From: Arthrobacter sp. V1I9
GTDB taxonomy: Bacteria; Actinomycetota; Actinomycetes; Actinomycetales; Micrococcaceae
Reading direction: 5' to 3'
Assembly (NCBI RefSeq): GCF_030817075.1
Contig: NZ_JAUSYU010000001.1
Coordinates: forward strand, 744,001-808,000
DNA length: 64,000 bases
In this document: piece by piece, positions 16,969-24,947 of the stretch
How positions within the stretch are numbered: position 1 is the first letter of the stretch
Layout: every line of letters begins with the position of its first letter
The notes under the pieces: generated by a model
What the model was told of the DNA's origin: nothing
The model's database searches: none
Seen by the model: the letters and a program-made list of their open reading frames with translations, nothing else
Translations under genes and position numbers: made by a program

Positions 16969-17716
16969 TCGTATTGATTTCCTAGGAACTCCTATTGACG
17001 CCCTGACCATGGATGAATCTATAGCCCGCGCCCTCGAGCTCATCGAGGACGGGCGAGTTCACCAGCATGTCGTGGTCAATGCAGCGAAGATCGTGGCTGC
17101 CGTCGAAAGTGACTCTGTGCGTGAGACAATCTCGAATTGCGCAATAATAAACGCCGACGGGCAATCCGTGGTGTGGGCAAGCCGACTATTGGGCCAGCCT
17201 CTTCCTGAACGCGTTGCTGGTATTGACTTCATGGACCGGCTTCTAAGCGCAGCCGCAAAGAAATCTCTATCCGTATACCTGTTGGGCGCCTCCTCGGATG
17301 TAGTTACAGAAGTGGAAAAGCAGGTTAGGGCTAGAGGCGTCACAGTAGCGGGATTCCATGACGGATTTTGGCGCTCGCAATTTTCCGACGAGCAGATGGC
17401 GGAGAAGATTCGTGAGGCGGCACCGGATCTCGTATTTGTCGCCCTTCCTTCCCCCTTTAAGGAAAACTTTCTCAGGGACTACCTTGAGGTCATGAATGCC
17501 AGACTCTGCGTTGGCGTTGGGGGTAGTTTCGACGTACTGGCTGGTGTTACGACGAGAGCCCCAATCTTCATGCAGAAGCTCGGACTCGAGTGGCTCTTTC
17601 GGTTAGCGCAAGAACCAAAGAGGATGTTCAAAAGATATTTGATCGGCAACTCGATGTTCGTTTTTTATGTTTTGAGGTCCTATGCTCAACGTGTAAGGGG
17701 TGCGCGATGGCTTTAG
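16961..17716 (+). CDS. WecG/TagA/CpsF family glycosyltransferase (GT26)
   Basis: A 251-residue enzyme. TTG 16961 is chosen since GGAAAGG (16948-16954) is at good spacing and the protein then starts NNRIDFLGTPIDALTMDES, which is where the family begins; an ATG at 16913 would add 16 unrelated residues and overlap the previous gene by 56. Motifs: VNAAKIV, NADGQSVVWASRLLG (the conserved D-G), YLLGASSDVV and VGVGGSFDVLAG, all GT26 hallmarks. WecG transfers ManNAcA and TagA transfers ManNAc, so this may use the UDP-ManNAc(A) made by wecB/wecC at 24948-27395. That link is inferred. It overlaps the next gene by 10 bases. Confidence 0.9.
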   Translation: MNNRIDFLGTPIDALTMDESIARALELIEDGRVHQHVVVNAAKIVAAVESDSVRETISNCAIINADGQSVVWASRLLGQPLPERVAGIDFMDRLLSAAAKKSLSVYLLGASSDVVTEVEKQVRARGVTVAGFHDGFWRSQFSDEQMAEKIREAAPDLVFVALPSPFKENFLRDYLEVMNARLCVGVGGSFDVLAGVTTRAPIFMQKLGLEWLFRLAQEPKRMFKRYLIGNSMFVFYVLRSYAQRVRGARWL

Positions 17717-18132
17717 TATTTTATCGCGTTGGGAACTACCTCTATCGTGCAGGTGTTCCGTTCTTGCCGCGGTTTTTCACCGTCGTTGGGCGTTTGCTCT
17801 TTGGTGCGCACATACCTTCCGAATGCCAGATCGGACTGAGATGCAAAGTCGCATACGGAGGTTCGGGCATCGTTATTCATCCCAAAGCGGTCATCGGTGA
17901 TGACTGTCTGCTTTCGCCAGGTGTCGTAATTGGTGGGCGAGCGGGAAACCCCCTCCTTCCCAGAATAGGCGACCGCGTCCGCATTTTTCCGGGTGCCGCC
18001 GTCCTAGGCAATATTGTCATAAACGACGGAGCGATCATTGGAGCGAATGCTGTTGTTGTGGATGACGTCCCAGCTGGTGCTCGAGTAGTTGCGCCGAAGG
18101 CCCGGATGATACTTAGTTCTCTAGACCTATGA
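17707..18132 (+). CDS. Serine-acetyltransferase-like left-handed beta-helix acetyltransferase
   Basis: A 141-residue protein from ATG 17707 (an earlier in-frame ATG at 17590 adds residues that mirror the preceding gene). An N-terminal amphipathic part (FYRVGNYLYRAGVPFLPR) precedes hexapeptide repeats: HPKAVIGDDCLLSPGVVIGG, GNIVINDGAIIGANAVVVDD and VPAGARVVAPKA, ending at the usual coil. It is shorter than a housekeeping serine acetyltransferase, like those in capsule loci that O-acetylate a sugar. Overlaps with both neighbours point to translational coupling. Confidence 0.8.
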   Translation: MALVFYRVGNYLYRAGVPFLPRFFTVVGRLLFGAHIPSECQIGLRCKVAYGGSGIVIHPKAVIGDDCLLSPGVVIGGRAGNPLLPRIGDRVRIFPGAAVLGNIVINDGAIIGANAVVVDDVPAGARVVAPKARMILSSLDL

Positions 18133-19508
18133 TTGCGCAACGCAGACAGCTTTATGGCGGCTCTGCGCCCTTCGCCACCGGTTCCAGTTATCCTGACTCC
18201 AAGTTCTTGGTGACCGCCCTTGCCTTTTTGGCGACAGTGGGTTTGGGCGTATTAGTTAGTTTTTCTCCGACCTTGGGCCTCTTGGCTTTGATGGGACTTG
18301 CCGCCTGTGTTTGCGTATTGCGCATCGGTTGGGATCGCTCCCTTGTGTGGTCGCTGCTCATACCCTGGCAGTTCCTGCCTTTCATCAATGCCAATATTCT
18401 GCTCAATCCTTGGCTCTGGATTGCTATTTTTCGTCTTCTAAGCAAAAGGACTCATGCCGGAGGACAGAATTGCCACTGGAGCACAAGTGTTCTTGTTTTC
18501 GCTCCACCTCTTGCCTACATAGCTTCAGCTGCAATTTTTGGTGTTGACGCCGTCAGCCTGTTGTATTGGACAATTCCTGCGCTGGCTATGGGTGCTAGCT
18601 TTGTCCTTCGTAGGCCCGACCCTGAGGTGTTGCGGGGCTCACTATTTGGTGTTGGCTGCATGTTCACTCTTCTGGTAATTGTTGAGTTCGTAACAGACTT
18701 AAGTTTTAACGCTTTTATAGCCGATGTGCCAGGCGTCCGGGATTATTTGAGGGGATCGCGCGCCCTCGGCCCCGCTGGCAACCCGTTATTCAGTAGCGCA
18801 GTCCTATTGGTGACTTTTTTTGCTATTCCTCGGAAGTTGAAACTCGGGAACTGGGTACGAGCGCTTTTCATTGTTGCCATTATCATGACTGGCTCAAAAA
18901 GCGCTGTCATTGGCTTGGCTGTTGGTTTGCCTGTTGCCGTCTTCGCCCTCGGCCTCAAACGTTCCTTCGGTCTTGCTTTCAGTCTGTTGGCGGGGGTGTT
19001 CCTCTTGATTACCACGTTGCCAACAGCGGTTCAGGCACTTTCCGAGCGATACGCGGTCTTCGAGAATCTTCAAGAGTCCGACCCTGATCGTGCTTTTACG
19101 ACTCGGTTCGTACTGCAAAGCATTTTGGAAAGACCAATGGGTGGTCTTCCAATTGGGCGTGTGCTGTTGGAGAAACAACTTAGGAGCCCGGTGGCTAACG
19201 GGGATGTTTTTGGCATTGAGTCTACCTGGTTAGCCATGGCGTCCGATGTGGGAGCTGGCGTAGTTATTGTTCTTGCCTTGGTTGTGTGTTGGAGACTGCT
19301 CAGCGCTTTTCGCAGGTGGGAATCAGTTGCCCTATTCACCTTATTTGTTAGTCTCTTCTTTTGGAATGGATTTTACGGCGCTTGGATAATCATTCCGCTT
19401 TGGGTTTGCTTGGCTTTTTGCGATCCGCGGTGGCCGGTAAGTAAGGATGCTCCACACAAGAATTTTCCCGCGACGGAGATTCGAATGTCTGCGCCAGGAG
19501 ATTTGTAG
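18129..19508 (+). CDS. O-antigen polymerase/ligase-like membrane protein (Wzy type)
   Basis: A 459-residue protein with about ten to twelve hydrophobic segments (for example FLVTALAFLATVGLGVLVSF at 28-47 and VVIVLALVVCWRLL near 375-390). The region LRGSRALGPAGNPLFSSAVL matches the large-loop entry of O-antigen ligase family proteins, with Arg and Gly-Asn-Pro. Wzy-type proteins join lipid-linked repeat units on the outer membrane face. The gene overlaps its predecessor by ATGA. Position next to a flippase supports the assignment as polymerase. The family is weakly conserved in sequence, so the call rests on topology and location as well. Confidence 0.75.
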   Translation: MIAQRRQLYGGSAPFATGSSYPDSKFLVTALAFLATVGLGVLVSFSPTLGLLALMGLAACVCVLRIGWDRSLVWSLLIPWQFLPFINANILLNPWLWIAIFRLLSKRTHAGGQNCHWSTSVLVFAPPLAYIASAAIFGVDAVSLLYWTIPALAMGASFVLRRPDPEVLRGSLFGVGCMFTLLVIVEFVTDLSFNAFIADVPGVRDYLRGSRALGPAGNPLFSSAVLLVTFFAIPRKLKLGNWVRALFIVAIIMTGSKSAVIGLAVGLPVAVFALGLKRSFGLAFSLLAGVFLLITTLPTAVQALSERYAVFENLQESDPDRAFTTRFVLQSILERPMGGLPIGRVLLEKQLRSPVANGDVFGIESTWLAMASDVGAGVVIVLALVVCWRLLSAFRRWESVALFTLFVSLFFWNGFYGAWIIIPLWVCLAFCDPRWPVSKDAPHKNFPATEIRMSAPGDL

Positions 19509-20722
19509 TGCTTTGGAAAGCTTCCGTCTTCGGTGCACTATGTCTATTGCTCGGAAGAGTCTTTGGTGCTGGCCGTGAGTTCGTGCTTGCTCGAGAGGTC
19601 GGTCCGACTGACGAGATGGCGTCGTATGTACTCGCGTCAACTATATTTCTGGCGCTAGCCGGACTAGTCGCAGGAGTTGCTTCTGCTCTTGTCTTGAGAG
19701 GAGCGGGTTCACTAAGGAACATCGGATACCTGGCCGCAGTACTTGGTGCCCTGCCAATTCTGGGGCTTGTGCTTTGCGATGCCGTTTACCGGCTGGAACA
19801 CTTTCAGATTTTCTTTCTTTTTGCTATTTCTATCCCTTTCTATGCGGTTTATGGGGTCGCTAACGGCCGGTTGCTTTGCGGAGGGTTGAGCTCCTTCGGG
19901 ATGCTTACCTCAACGATCCCGGCGCTGGTAAGCGCGATAGCGATATTTGTGCCAATGGGAATGCTTGTCGACCGTGCAGCGTGGGGCAATCTCCTTGGTG
20001 CCGTGGTGATGGCCGCCCTGACCCGGCACCGCTCGCGCCTCGCCGAAATCCCGGATGTGACCAAATCCGCCGGAGTGTTGGTAGTACAAGCAACGGCAAT
20101 TTCGGCGGTCTCAGTTATTAACATCGCTTCGCCTATAATAGATCGTTTCTTTGCCACTGGCTTTGGTTCTCAGGAGCTGGTTCTACTGAACCTGGGCGCC
20201 ATTCTATACGTAGGTGCAACAACATCTCTTGGGCTGGCCATGGGCAACGCCGCAGTGAGTCGTGAAAGCATTGGTGCTCCTAGTTTCTCAGTGCTATCGA
20301 TGGTCCTCGTTCCTCTCCTGGTGTGCGTCGCGTTCATGTTGCTGATACCGGTGTTTGTGACGGTGGTTCTGTCGGGCGCAAGTTATGGTATGACGGCCCC
20401 GGCACTACTGACCGGCATATGCTTCATTTATGCCCTAACCACGCCCTGCGCGATTATCAATCAAATCAATATGCGGTTATGGAACCGTACTGCCGAAGCG
20501 CGATCAATGTTTATTTTCGCGGCAGCGATTCTTATTCTTAATTTGCTCTGTAATATGCTGTTTGTGTCAGTAGTCGGCGTTATCGGCATAGCTGTTGCTA
20601 CTTTCACGGTGCAAATTTTACAGACCGTTGTTCTGGGTATCATCCGAAGCGATTCGAAGTTGTCTACCTTGTCTATTTCCGGAACTGTTTTTCTCGGGGG
20701 TTTAGTTGTCGTTTTTTCGTAG
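19508..20722 (+). CDS. Wzx/MurJ-like lipid-linked saccharide flippase
   Basis: A 404-residue polytopic protein with about 12 helices; GTG 19508 overlaps the previous stop by one base. The opening WKASVFGALCLLLGRVFGAGREFVLAREVG resembles the MurJ/MviN start (helix, then R...RE-hydrophobic..A-x-x-x-G, then T-D-x-x-x-A). It would move undecaprenyl-linked repeat units outward across the membrane. The position between a Wzy-like gene and a transferase gene supports this. The remaining sequence has the AT-rich codon use of the operon. Confidence 0.75.
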   Translation: MLWKASVFGALCLLLGRVFGAGREFVLAREVGPTDEMASYVLASTIFLALAGLVAGVASALVLRGAGSLRNIGYLAAVLGALPILGLVLCDAVYRLEHFQIFFLFAISIPFYAVYGVANGRLLCGGLSSFGMLTSTIPALVSAIAIFVPMGMLVDRAAWGNLLGAVVMAALTRHRSRLAEIPDVTKSAGVLVVQATAISAVSVINIASPIIDRFFATGFGSQELVLLNLGAILYVGATTSLGLAMGNAAVSRESIGAPSFSVLSMVLVPLLVCVAFMLLIPVFVTVVLSGASYGMTAPALLTGICFIYALTTPCAIINQINMRLWNRTAEARSMFIFAAAILILNLLCNMLFVSVVGVIGIAVATFTVQILQTVVLGIIRSDSKLSTLSISGTVFLGGLVVVFS

Positions 20723-21914
20723 TAATTCTTGGGTATTCGTCAGCGATGCCTTGTTCCCTGATTGGGTGGGCGGTCTTCAGCGCTATGCTACTGAGCTCGC
20801 CGCTGTAATTTCCCAACATGGTATAGGTGTCTCCGTTTCCACCCGGACTTGGTCCAAGGGCGGTAAGGACAAGCTTGTGTCGAATTTGCCAGGCGTCAGG
20901 GTCCGTACAGTACTGTCCTTCGTTCCGAAAAAGCTGCGCGGTGGTCTCCTCACAATGCTGTCATTGGCGGGCATCCCACTTTACTTGCTCGGATCAAGCC
21001 CGGTGCGGATTGTTCATACGTCTATACTTGGCAATTTATATCTGTCTCGCTCGAGTGGGGCCGTGCAGGTTTACGTGTTTCATGCTAGTCCCTCACTTGA
21101 GCTGAAGGCGCAGATCAAAGATATTAATAAGACCGCTGCAGGAACACAGTTGAGAATAGCCGTGCTGCGTCGTCTGGAGGAGAGCTGCCTGCGCAAGGCC
21201 GACGCCGTAGTCGTGCTGAGTAAATTCTCGCAGCGCGTTCTACTCCAAGAGTATCCCTGGCTTTCCAAGGATAAGATCGAGATAATTCCTGGAGGATCAA
21301 AAACGTCGGGGATAGGAGCGACGCCTAGGCACGCCTTTCAAAGTAAGCGCTTAATCGCCGTCCGTCGGCTCGAGTGGCGGACCGGTATAGATCTCCTAAT
21401 TCGTGCTTTTGCCCTGTCTAACCTGACCGAAAAGGGTTGGACTTTGGATATTGTGGGGACTGGTTCGTTGAGGGCGGAGCTAGAAGGTCTTGCGGAGGGA
21501 CTCGGTGTATCGGACAACGTCACGTTCCATGGAGTTGTTAGCGAGGACGAGAAGCATACTTTGCTTTCTGAATCACAAATGTTTGTCCTACCCACAAGGG
21601 CGTTCGAAGGATTTGGGCTTGCAACTGTTGAGGCAATGGCGCATGGGCTTGTGCCAATAGCAACGTCGGCTGGAGCCTCCCCGGAGATTGTCGAGCAGAT
21701 ACATCCTAAGCTCGTATGCGACCCCACAGTTTCAGGCTTAGTGTCGGCCTTGGAATACTGGACCAAAGACGAAAACCAGGACCTCATGGCAGCGCTGAGC
21801 GCCCGGGCGATTGATGTTGCTGTCTCGTATGACTGGGAAGAGGTAGCTAAGCGCTATCGTGATCTAGCCGACGCCATTGCAGCAGAAAAAGGGCCACGGC
21901 GTATGTTTGTTTGA
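20706..21914 (+). CDS. GT4-family glycosyltransferase, last gene of the operon
   Basis: A 402-residue GT-B enzyme. The N-terminus has LFPDWVGGLQRYATELAAVI (the GG loop), the donor domain starts KRLIAVRRLEWRTGIDLLIRAF, and the donor motif is TRAFEGFGLATVEAMAHG with both Glu residues of E-x7-E. TTG 20706 overlaps the flippase gene by 17 bases, the same coupling seen upstream. After its stop begins a region of decayed insertion sequences, so an original distal part of the operon could have been lost. Donor unknown. Confidence 0.88.
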   Translation: MSFFRSNSWVFVSDALFPDWVGGLQRYATELAAVISQHGIGVSVSTRTWSKGGKDKLVSNLPGVRVRTVLSFVPKKLRGGLLTMLSLAGIPLYLLGSSPVRIVHTSILGNLYLSRSSGAVQVYVFHASPSLELKAQIKDINKTAAGTQLRIAVLRRLEESCLRKADAVVVLSKFSQRVLLQEYPWLSKDKIEIIPGGSKTSGIGATPRHAFQSKRLIAVRRLEWRTGIDLLIRAFALSNLTEKGWTLDIVGTGSLRAELEGLAEGLGVSDNVTFHGVVSEDEKHTLLSESQMFVLPTRAFEGFGLATVEAMAHGLVPIATSAGASPEIVEQIHPKLVCDPTVSGLVSALEYWTKDENQDLMAALSARAIDVAVSYDWEEVAKRYRDLADAIAAEKGPRRMFV

Positions 21915-21948
21915 GGCTGCACGTCAACATCACGTCAGGGCCTGAAAG

Positions 21949-22236
21949 GGACTCTTCACGGTTCGTGGTGAATGTTCTGCCGTGATTGGTGTTCATACCG
22001 CTGTTCTGGCGGCACTGCGCAACAGGATACGTGTTTTGTAGTTGCGTGCGTTGGTGAATCCGCGGACTGTCATTTTGATGTGCTTGATCGCGTGTTGCTG
22101 GCTTCCACTTTCGCCGTCGTCGCGCCGGTGACGATGAGGACTTCGATCTCTTTCCACCACCGGCAGATAGTGCGCCAGAGCCGGTTCGTTTCCGGCTGAG
22201 CGGCTTTCTCGACCAGTTTATGAAGCTGGTCTTCGC
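21949..22236 (-). pseudogene. ISL3-like transposase 3' remnant with right end, reversed
   Basis: Read on the minus strand, the segment encodes pieces of the ISL3 transposase C-terminus (tail similar to VKAADRPETNRL..WWKEIEVLIVTGAT) with frame breaks, and ends in an ISL3-type terminal repeat near 21949-21973 (GGACTCTTCACGGTTCGTGG). It diverges clearly from the complete element at 22403 and from the fragment at 22237. A matching end in opposite orientation lies at 24441-24559, so this is one side of an old inverted pair. Confidence 0.6.
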
Positions 22237-22402
22237 GGCTCTTCGCGGTTCGTGGGGAAATGGATCCCTGGAATGAGCGTCATGCCGCCGTCCGGACGGC
22301 ACTTCTCAGGAGAATAACCAATTTGTAGTTGGCGGCATTGCGGTACCCGCGGGCGGTGCGCTTTATGTTCTTGATCGCTGTGTTGTTGGCCTCAACTTTG
22401 CC
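22237..22402 (-). pseudogene. ISL3 transposase 3' fragment with terminal repeat, interrupted by the intact-length ISL3
   Basis: Minus-strand copy of the last ~165 bases of an ISL3 element, starting with terminal repeat GGCTCTTCGCGGTTCGTGGG at 22237, almost identical to the 3' end of the element at 22403-23846 (same tail VEANNTAIKNIKRTARGYRN). It is cut at 22402 by insertion of that element. The bases beyond the insertion (23847-23858) restore a few bases of the same transposase, then switch to IS110-like sequence. Confidence 0.7.
22395..22402 (+). repeat. Target-site duplication, left copy (ACTTTGCC)
   Basis: ACTTTGCC directly before the left terminal repeat of the ISL3 element is repeated exactly at 23847-23854 directly after the right terminal repeat. 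Eight bases is the size ISL3 elements generate, so this marks a true transposition event into an older ISL3 fragment. Confidence 0.85.
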
Positions 22403-23846
22403 GGCTCTTCGCGGTTGGTGGGGAATTGAGTTCGTGTCGTTGAAGACAAGAGGGCCCGTGGCCCTGCTGGGATGAGTGTGTCTAAGCATTCAACCTGGAA
22501 CAGGACCACGAGCCTTTGAACGCGCCTACCGGGGTCGCAGCCGACGCTGCCACCATCCTCTTCAACCTGCCCGACTACCGCGTCATTTCCACCATCGTCA
22601 CTGCTGGCAGTCGGCAGGTCATCGTCGAAACTGACAAGCTACCTGGCTGCCCGAGCTGCGGAGTCATCGCCTCCCGAAGGAAGGAGCGCCGCCTCCAGAG
22701 GTTGCGCGATATTCCTGTTGCCGGCCCGGTGGAAGTGCTCTGGTCAAAATACCGCTGGTACTGCGAGGAACCGGCGTGCGACCGGCTCTCCTTCTTCGAA
22801 TCCACGCCCCAGGTCCCGCCCCGATCCCGCTCCACAAGCCAGCTCCGAGACCACCTCGTGGACGCGGTCATTTGGTCCGGCCGGGCAGTATCTGAAACAG
22901 CTGGCGGCTTCGCCGTGTCCTGGTGGATGGTCCGGGCCGCGGTGACCGAGGCCTGCCTGCTGCAGCTGCCGGACGTGGACAAGGTCAGTCCCCGGATGGT
23001 CGGCATCGATGAACACCGGTTCCGGTCCGTGCGCTACTTCCAGGACCCGTCAACGAAGGCGTGGACCCGGTTCGAACCCTGGATGACCACCATCGTCTAC
23101 TTGGACACCGGACAGGTCCTCGGCGTCGTGTACGGGCGGGACCACAAGGGCGTCGGGGACTGGCTGTTCGCCCGGCCCCTGGAGTGGCGGCTCGCGGTGC
23201 AGGTCGTCGCGATCGACCCCTCCGCGGCGTTCCGCAAAGCGTTGCGGATGCGGCTGCCCCGCACCGCTGTCGCGGTTGATCACTTCCACCTGATCTCCCT
23301 GGCCAACCAGGCCATAACCGGACCCGACAGAACCCTCCCAGCAGGTCAAGGGCCGCCGTGGCCGGGCTATCGACAAGGCATGGGCCCACCGCATGCTGCT
23401 CCTCCGCGGAGGCGACAACCTCAGCTGCAGGGCCGCTCTCCGACTCGAGGAAGTCTTCACCCTGGACGATCCGACCGGCACCCTCCAGACCGTCTGGAAG
23501 GTCAAAGAACAACTCCGGGTTTTGCTCCGCACGGGCTCCCTCGAAGACGCCGCAGAGGCCAAGAAGATACTCGAGGAACTGGTCAAGGCAGCGGACAGGC
23601 CTGAGACGAACAGGCTCTATCGCACGGTCTGCCGGTGGTGGAAAGAGATCGAGGTGCTCATCGTCACCGGTGCTACGACCGGCAAGGTGGAGGCCAACAA
23701 CACCGCTATCAAGAACATCAAGCGAACCGCCCGCGGGTACCGCAATGCGGCCAATTGCAAATCGGTTATTCTCTTGAGAAGTGCCGTCCGGACGGCGGCA
23801 TGACGCTCATTACAGGGATCCATTTCCCCACGAACCGCGAAGAGCC
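22403..23846 (+). mobile_element. ISL3-family insertion sequence, 1444 bp, with terminal repeats and 8-bp target duplication
   Basis: Terminal inverted repeats GGCTCTTCGCGGTTGGTGGG (from 22403) and its near-complement ending at 23846 (23-bp, one mismatch) bound one transposase gene. Exact 8-bp duplications ACTTTGCC flank it. The transposase is frameshifted (see 22516-23803), so the copy is probably immobile now unless helped in trans. It sits inside an older ISL3 fragment, between the polysaccharide operon and wecC. Confidence 0.88.
22516..23803 (+). pseudogene. ISL3 transposase, frameshifted
   Basis: The first frame (from 22516) carries the N-terminal zinc-finger-like segment CPSCG...YRWYCEEPACDR (about residues 35-95), the HTH region and the DDE-type catalytic core (MVGIDEHRFR, VVAIDPSAAFRKALR, AVAVDHFHLISLANQAIT). 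At about 23315-23340 the frame is lost: the homologous continuation QQVKGRRGRAIDKAWAHRML is in another frame and runs on to VILLRSAVRTAA at 23803. ISL3 transposases are normally one unbroken protein of about 430 residues and programmed frameshifting is not known there, so this is a broken gene, unless the sequence has an error at the junction. Confidence 0.82.
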
Positions 23847-23854
23847 ACTTTGCC
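23847..23854 (+). repeat. Target-site duplication, right copy (ACTTTGCC)
   Basis: Exact partner of the octamer at 22395-22402, directly after the right terminal repeat of the ISL3 element. Confidence 0.85.
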
Positions 23855-23857
23855 GGT

Positions 23858-24360
23858 CAAGCGCCGCCGGGAAATACTCGCGCAGGTTCGAGCGCAGTAC
23901 GTTAACCTGACGCTGTCTGGCCCACATCAGTGACTGATGAGAGCGCGCCAAGACTTTGACCTGTTCGGCTGCGTCGCTGTCGCCGGTGATGGGGCGGTGA
24001 TGGGCGTGGTCAGTGCTCACTAACTGCGCTAACACTAGGGCATCGTCCTTTATCGCTTTTCGCCCCAGAGGTCCCGTGCCGCTCACGGTACCGGGCTGCC
24101 TGCAGTGGGTGGACCGCAAAAACGTGTAATTGGCTGCCAGCAGTGCAGCAACCTATGGGCCACGGTCCGTTTCGATGCCCACCATCACCTGATCCGGCCC
24201 ATCGCGTTCGTCTAGATGATCGGCGATAAGCCCATGCAATGCTTCAATTCCCTACACACCTTCTGGTAGCCGGCCGCGGGCCAGTAGTCGGCCTTCCTGA
24301 TTGATAAGAGCAACATCATGGTGGTCCTCGGCCCAGTCATCACCGACGAATAACATCTGC
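23858..24360 (-). pseudogene. IS110-family transposase N-terminal remnant
   Basis: Reading the minus strand from about 24350 gives the IS110 start: a Val-Gly-Asp-Asp-Trp-Ala-like segment with DHHDVALI (the first Asp of the DEDD catalytic set), then HLDERDGPDQVMVGIETDR, ATYTFLRSTHCRQPG and KDDALVLAQLVSTDHAHHRP, ending with SHQSLMWARQRQVNVLRSNL. Several frame changes and internal stops break it and the C-terminal half (with the Ser active site) is missing. It joins the ISL3 fragment directly at about 23858. A decayed insertion sequence, not a functional gene. Confidence 0.65.
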
Positions 24361-24440
24361 ACCCTACCCTTTCAATGGCGTCCCGGTGTTCCCGAGCCGC
24401 CTTGGAGAAGGAACCAGCAAGAGCCGGTTACACGGACAGA

Positions 24441-24559
24441 CCGGAGGTTCACCAACGCACGGAAACTACAAAACGCATATCCTGTGCGCAGTGCCGCCAG
24501 AAACAGCGGCATAAACATTCATCGCGGTTGAACATTCACCACGAACGTGAAGGGATTCC
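24441..24559 (+). pseudogene. ISL3-like 3' end remnant in opposite orientation to 21949
   Basis: The bases TTCACCAACGCACGGAAACT (from 24448) and the end AACATTCACCACGAACGTGA (24531-24550) are the reverse complement, with some changes, of 21949-22075. With that copy it forms an inverted pair bracketing 2.6 kb of insertion-sequence debris. Frame is broken and only about 120 bases remain. Confidence 0.55.
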
Positions 24560-24947
24560 TATATGGGGCAGCCGCCCATTGGTAGAAATATCGTCCTTGA
24601 TGCATCGACACGCAGACGTTACCCTGCCTGGGAAGTCAGGGGATTGCTCTAGCAGTCTTACTCGTAAAGGGCACGGCGGAAGACGCCGTGACAGATGAGA
24701 ATTGCAATCCTGGATGGCGCCACCACCCATTCGGCCCATTCTGGTTCACGGACCGTGAAGAGCGGGGACGTGATGGGAGAAGGAGTAAGTTGCTGTCAGG
24801 TTTGGCGAGAAGGACTGCGACGACACTTCGGGCGATGGCAACGTTCAATACTAGGAGGGAGCCAGCGACTTCGCTCCCTCATCATAAGGGCAGATACATC
24901 GTTCCCCTGCCGTTCCAAGAACGCCAAACGACAGGGGAAGGAACTGG
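24560..24947. other. Intergenic DNA with no recognised gene; two hairpins near wecC
   Basis: No frame here resembles a known protein. Short frames around 24690-24967 run on into the antisense of wecC. Two inverted repeats occur, GAGGGAGC with GCTCCCTC near 24853-24878 and TTCCCCTGCCGTT with AACGACAGGGGAA near 24903-24940. The latter, seven bases after the wecC stop on the minus strand, may be its terminator, though without a T-tract. Confidence 0.35.

Noticed and set aside
23060..23080. GGTTCGAACCC resembling a tRNA T-loop
   Set aside because: It lies within the ISL3 transposase frame and no acceptor or anticodon arms surround it.
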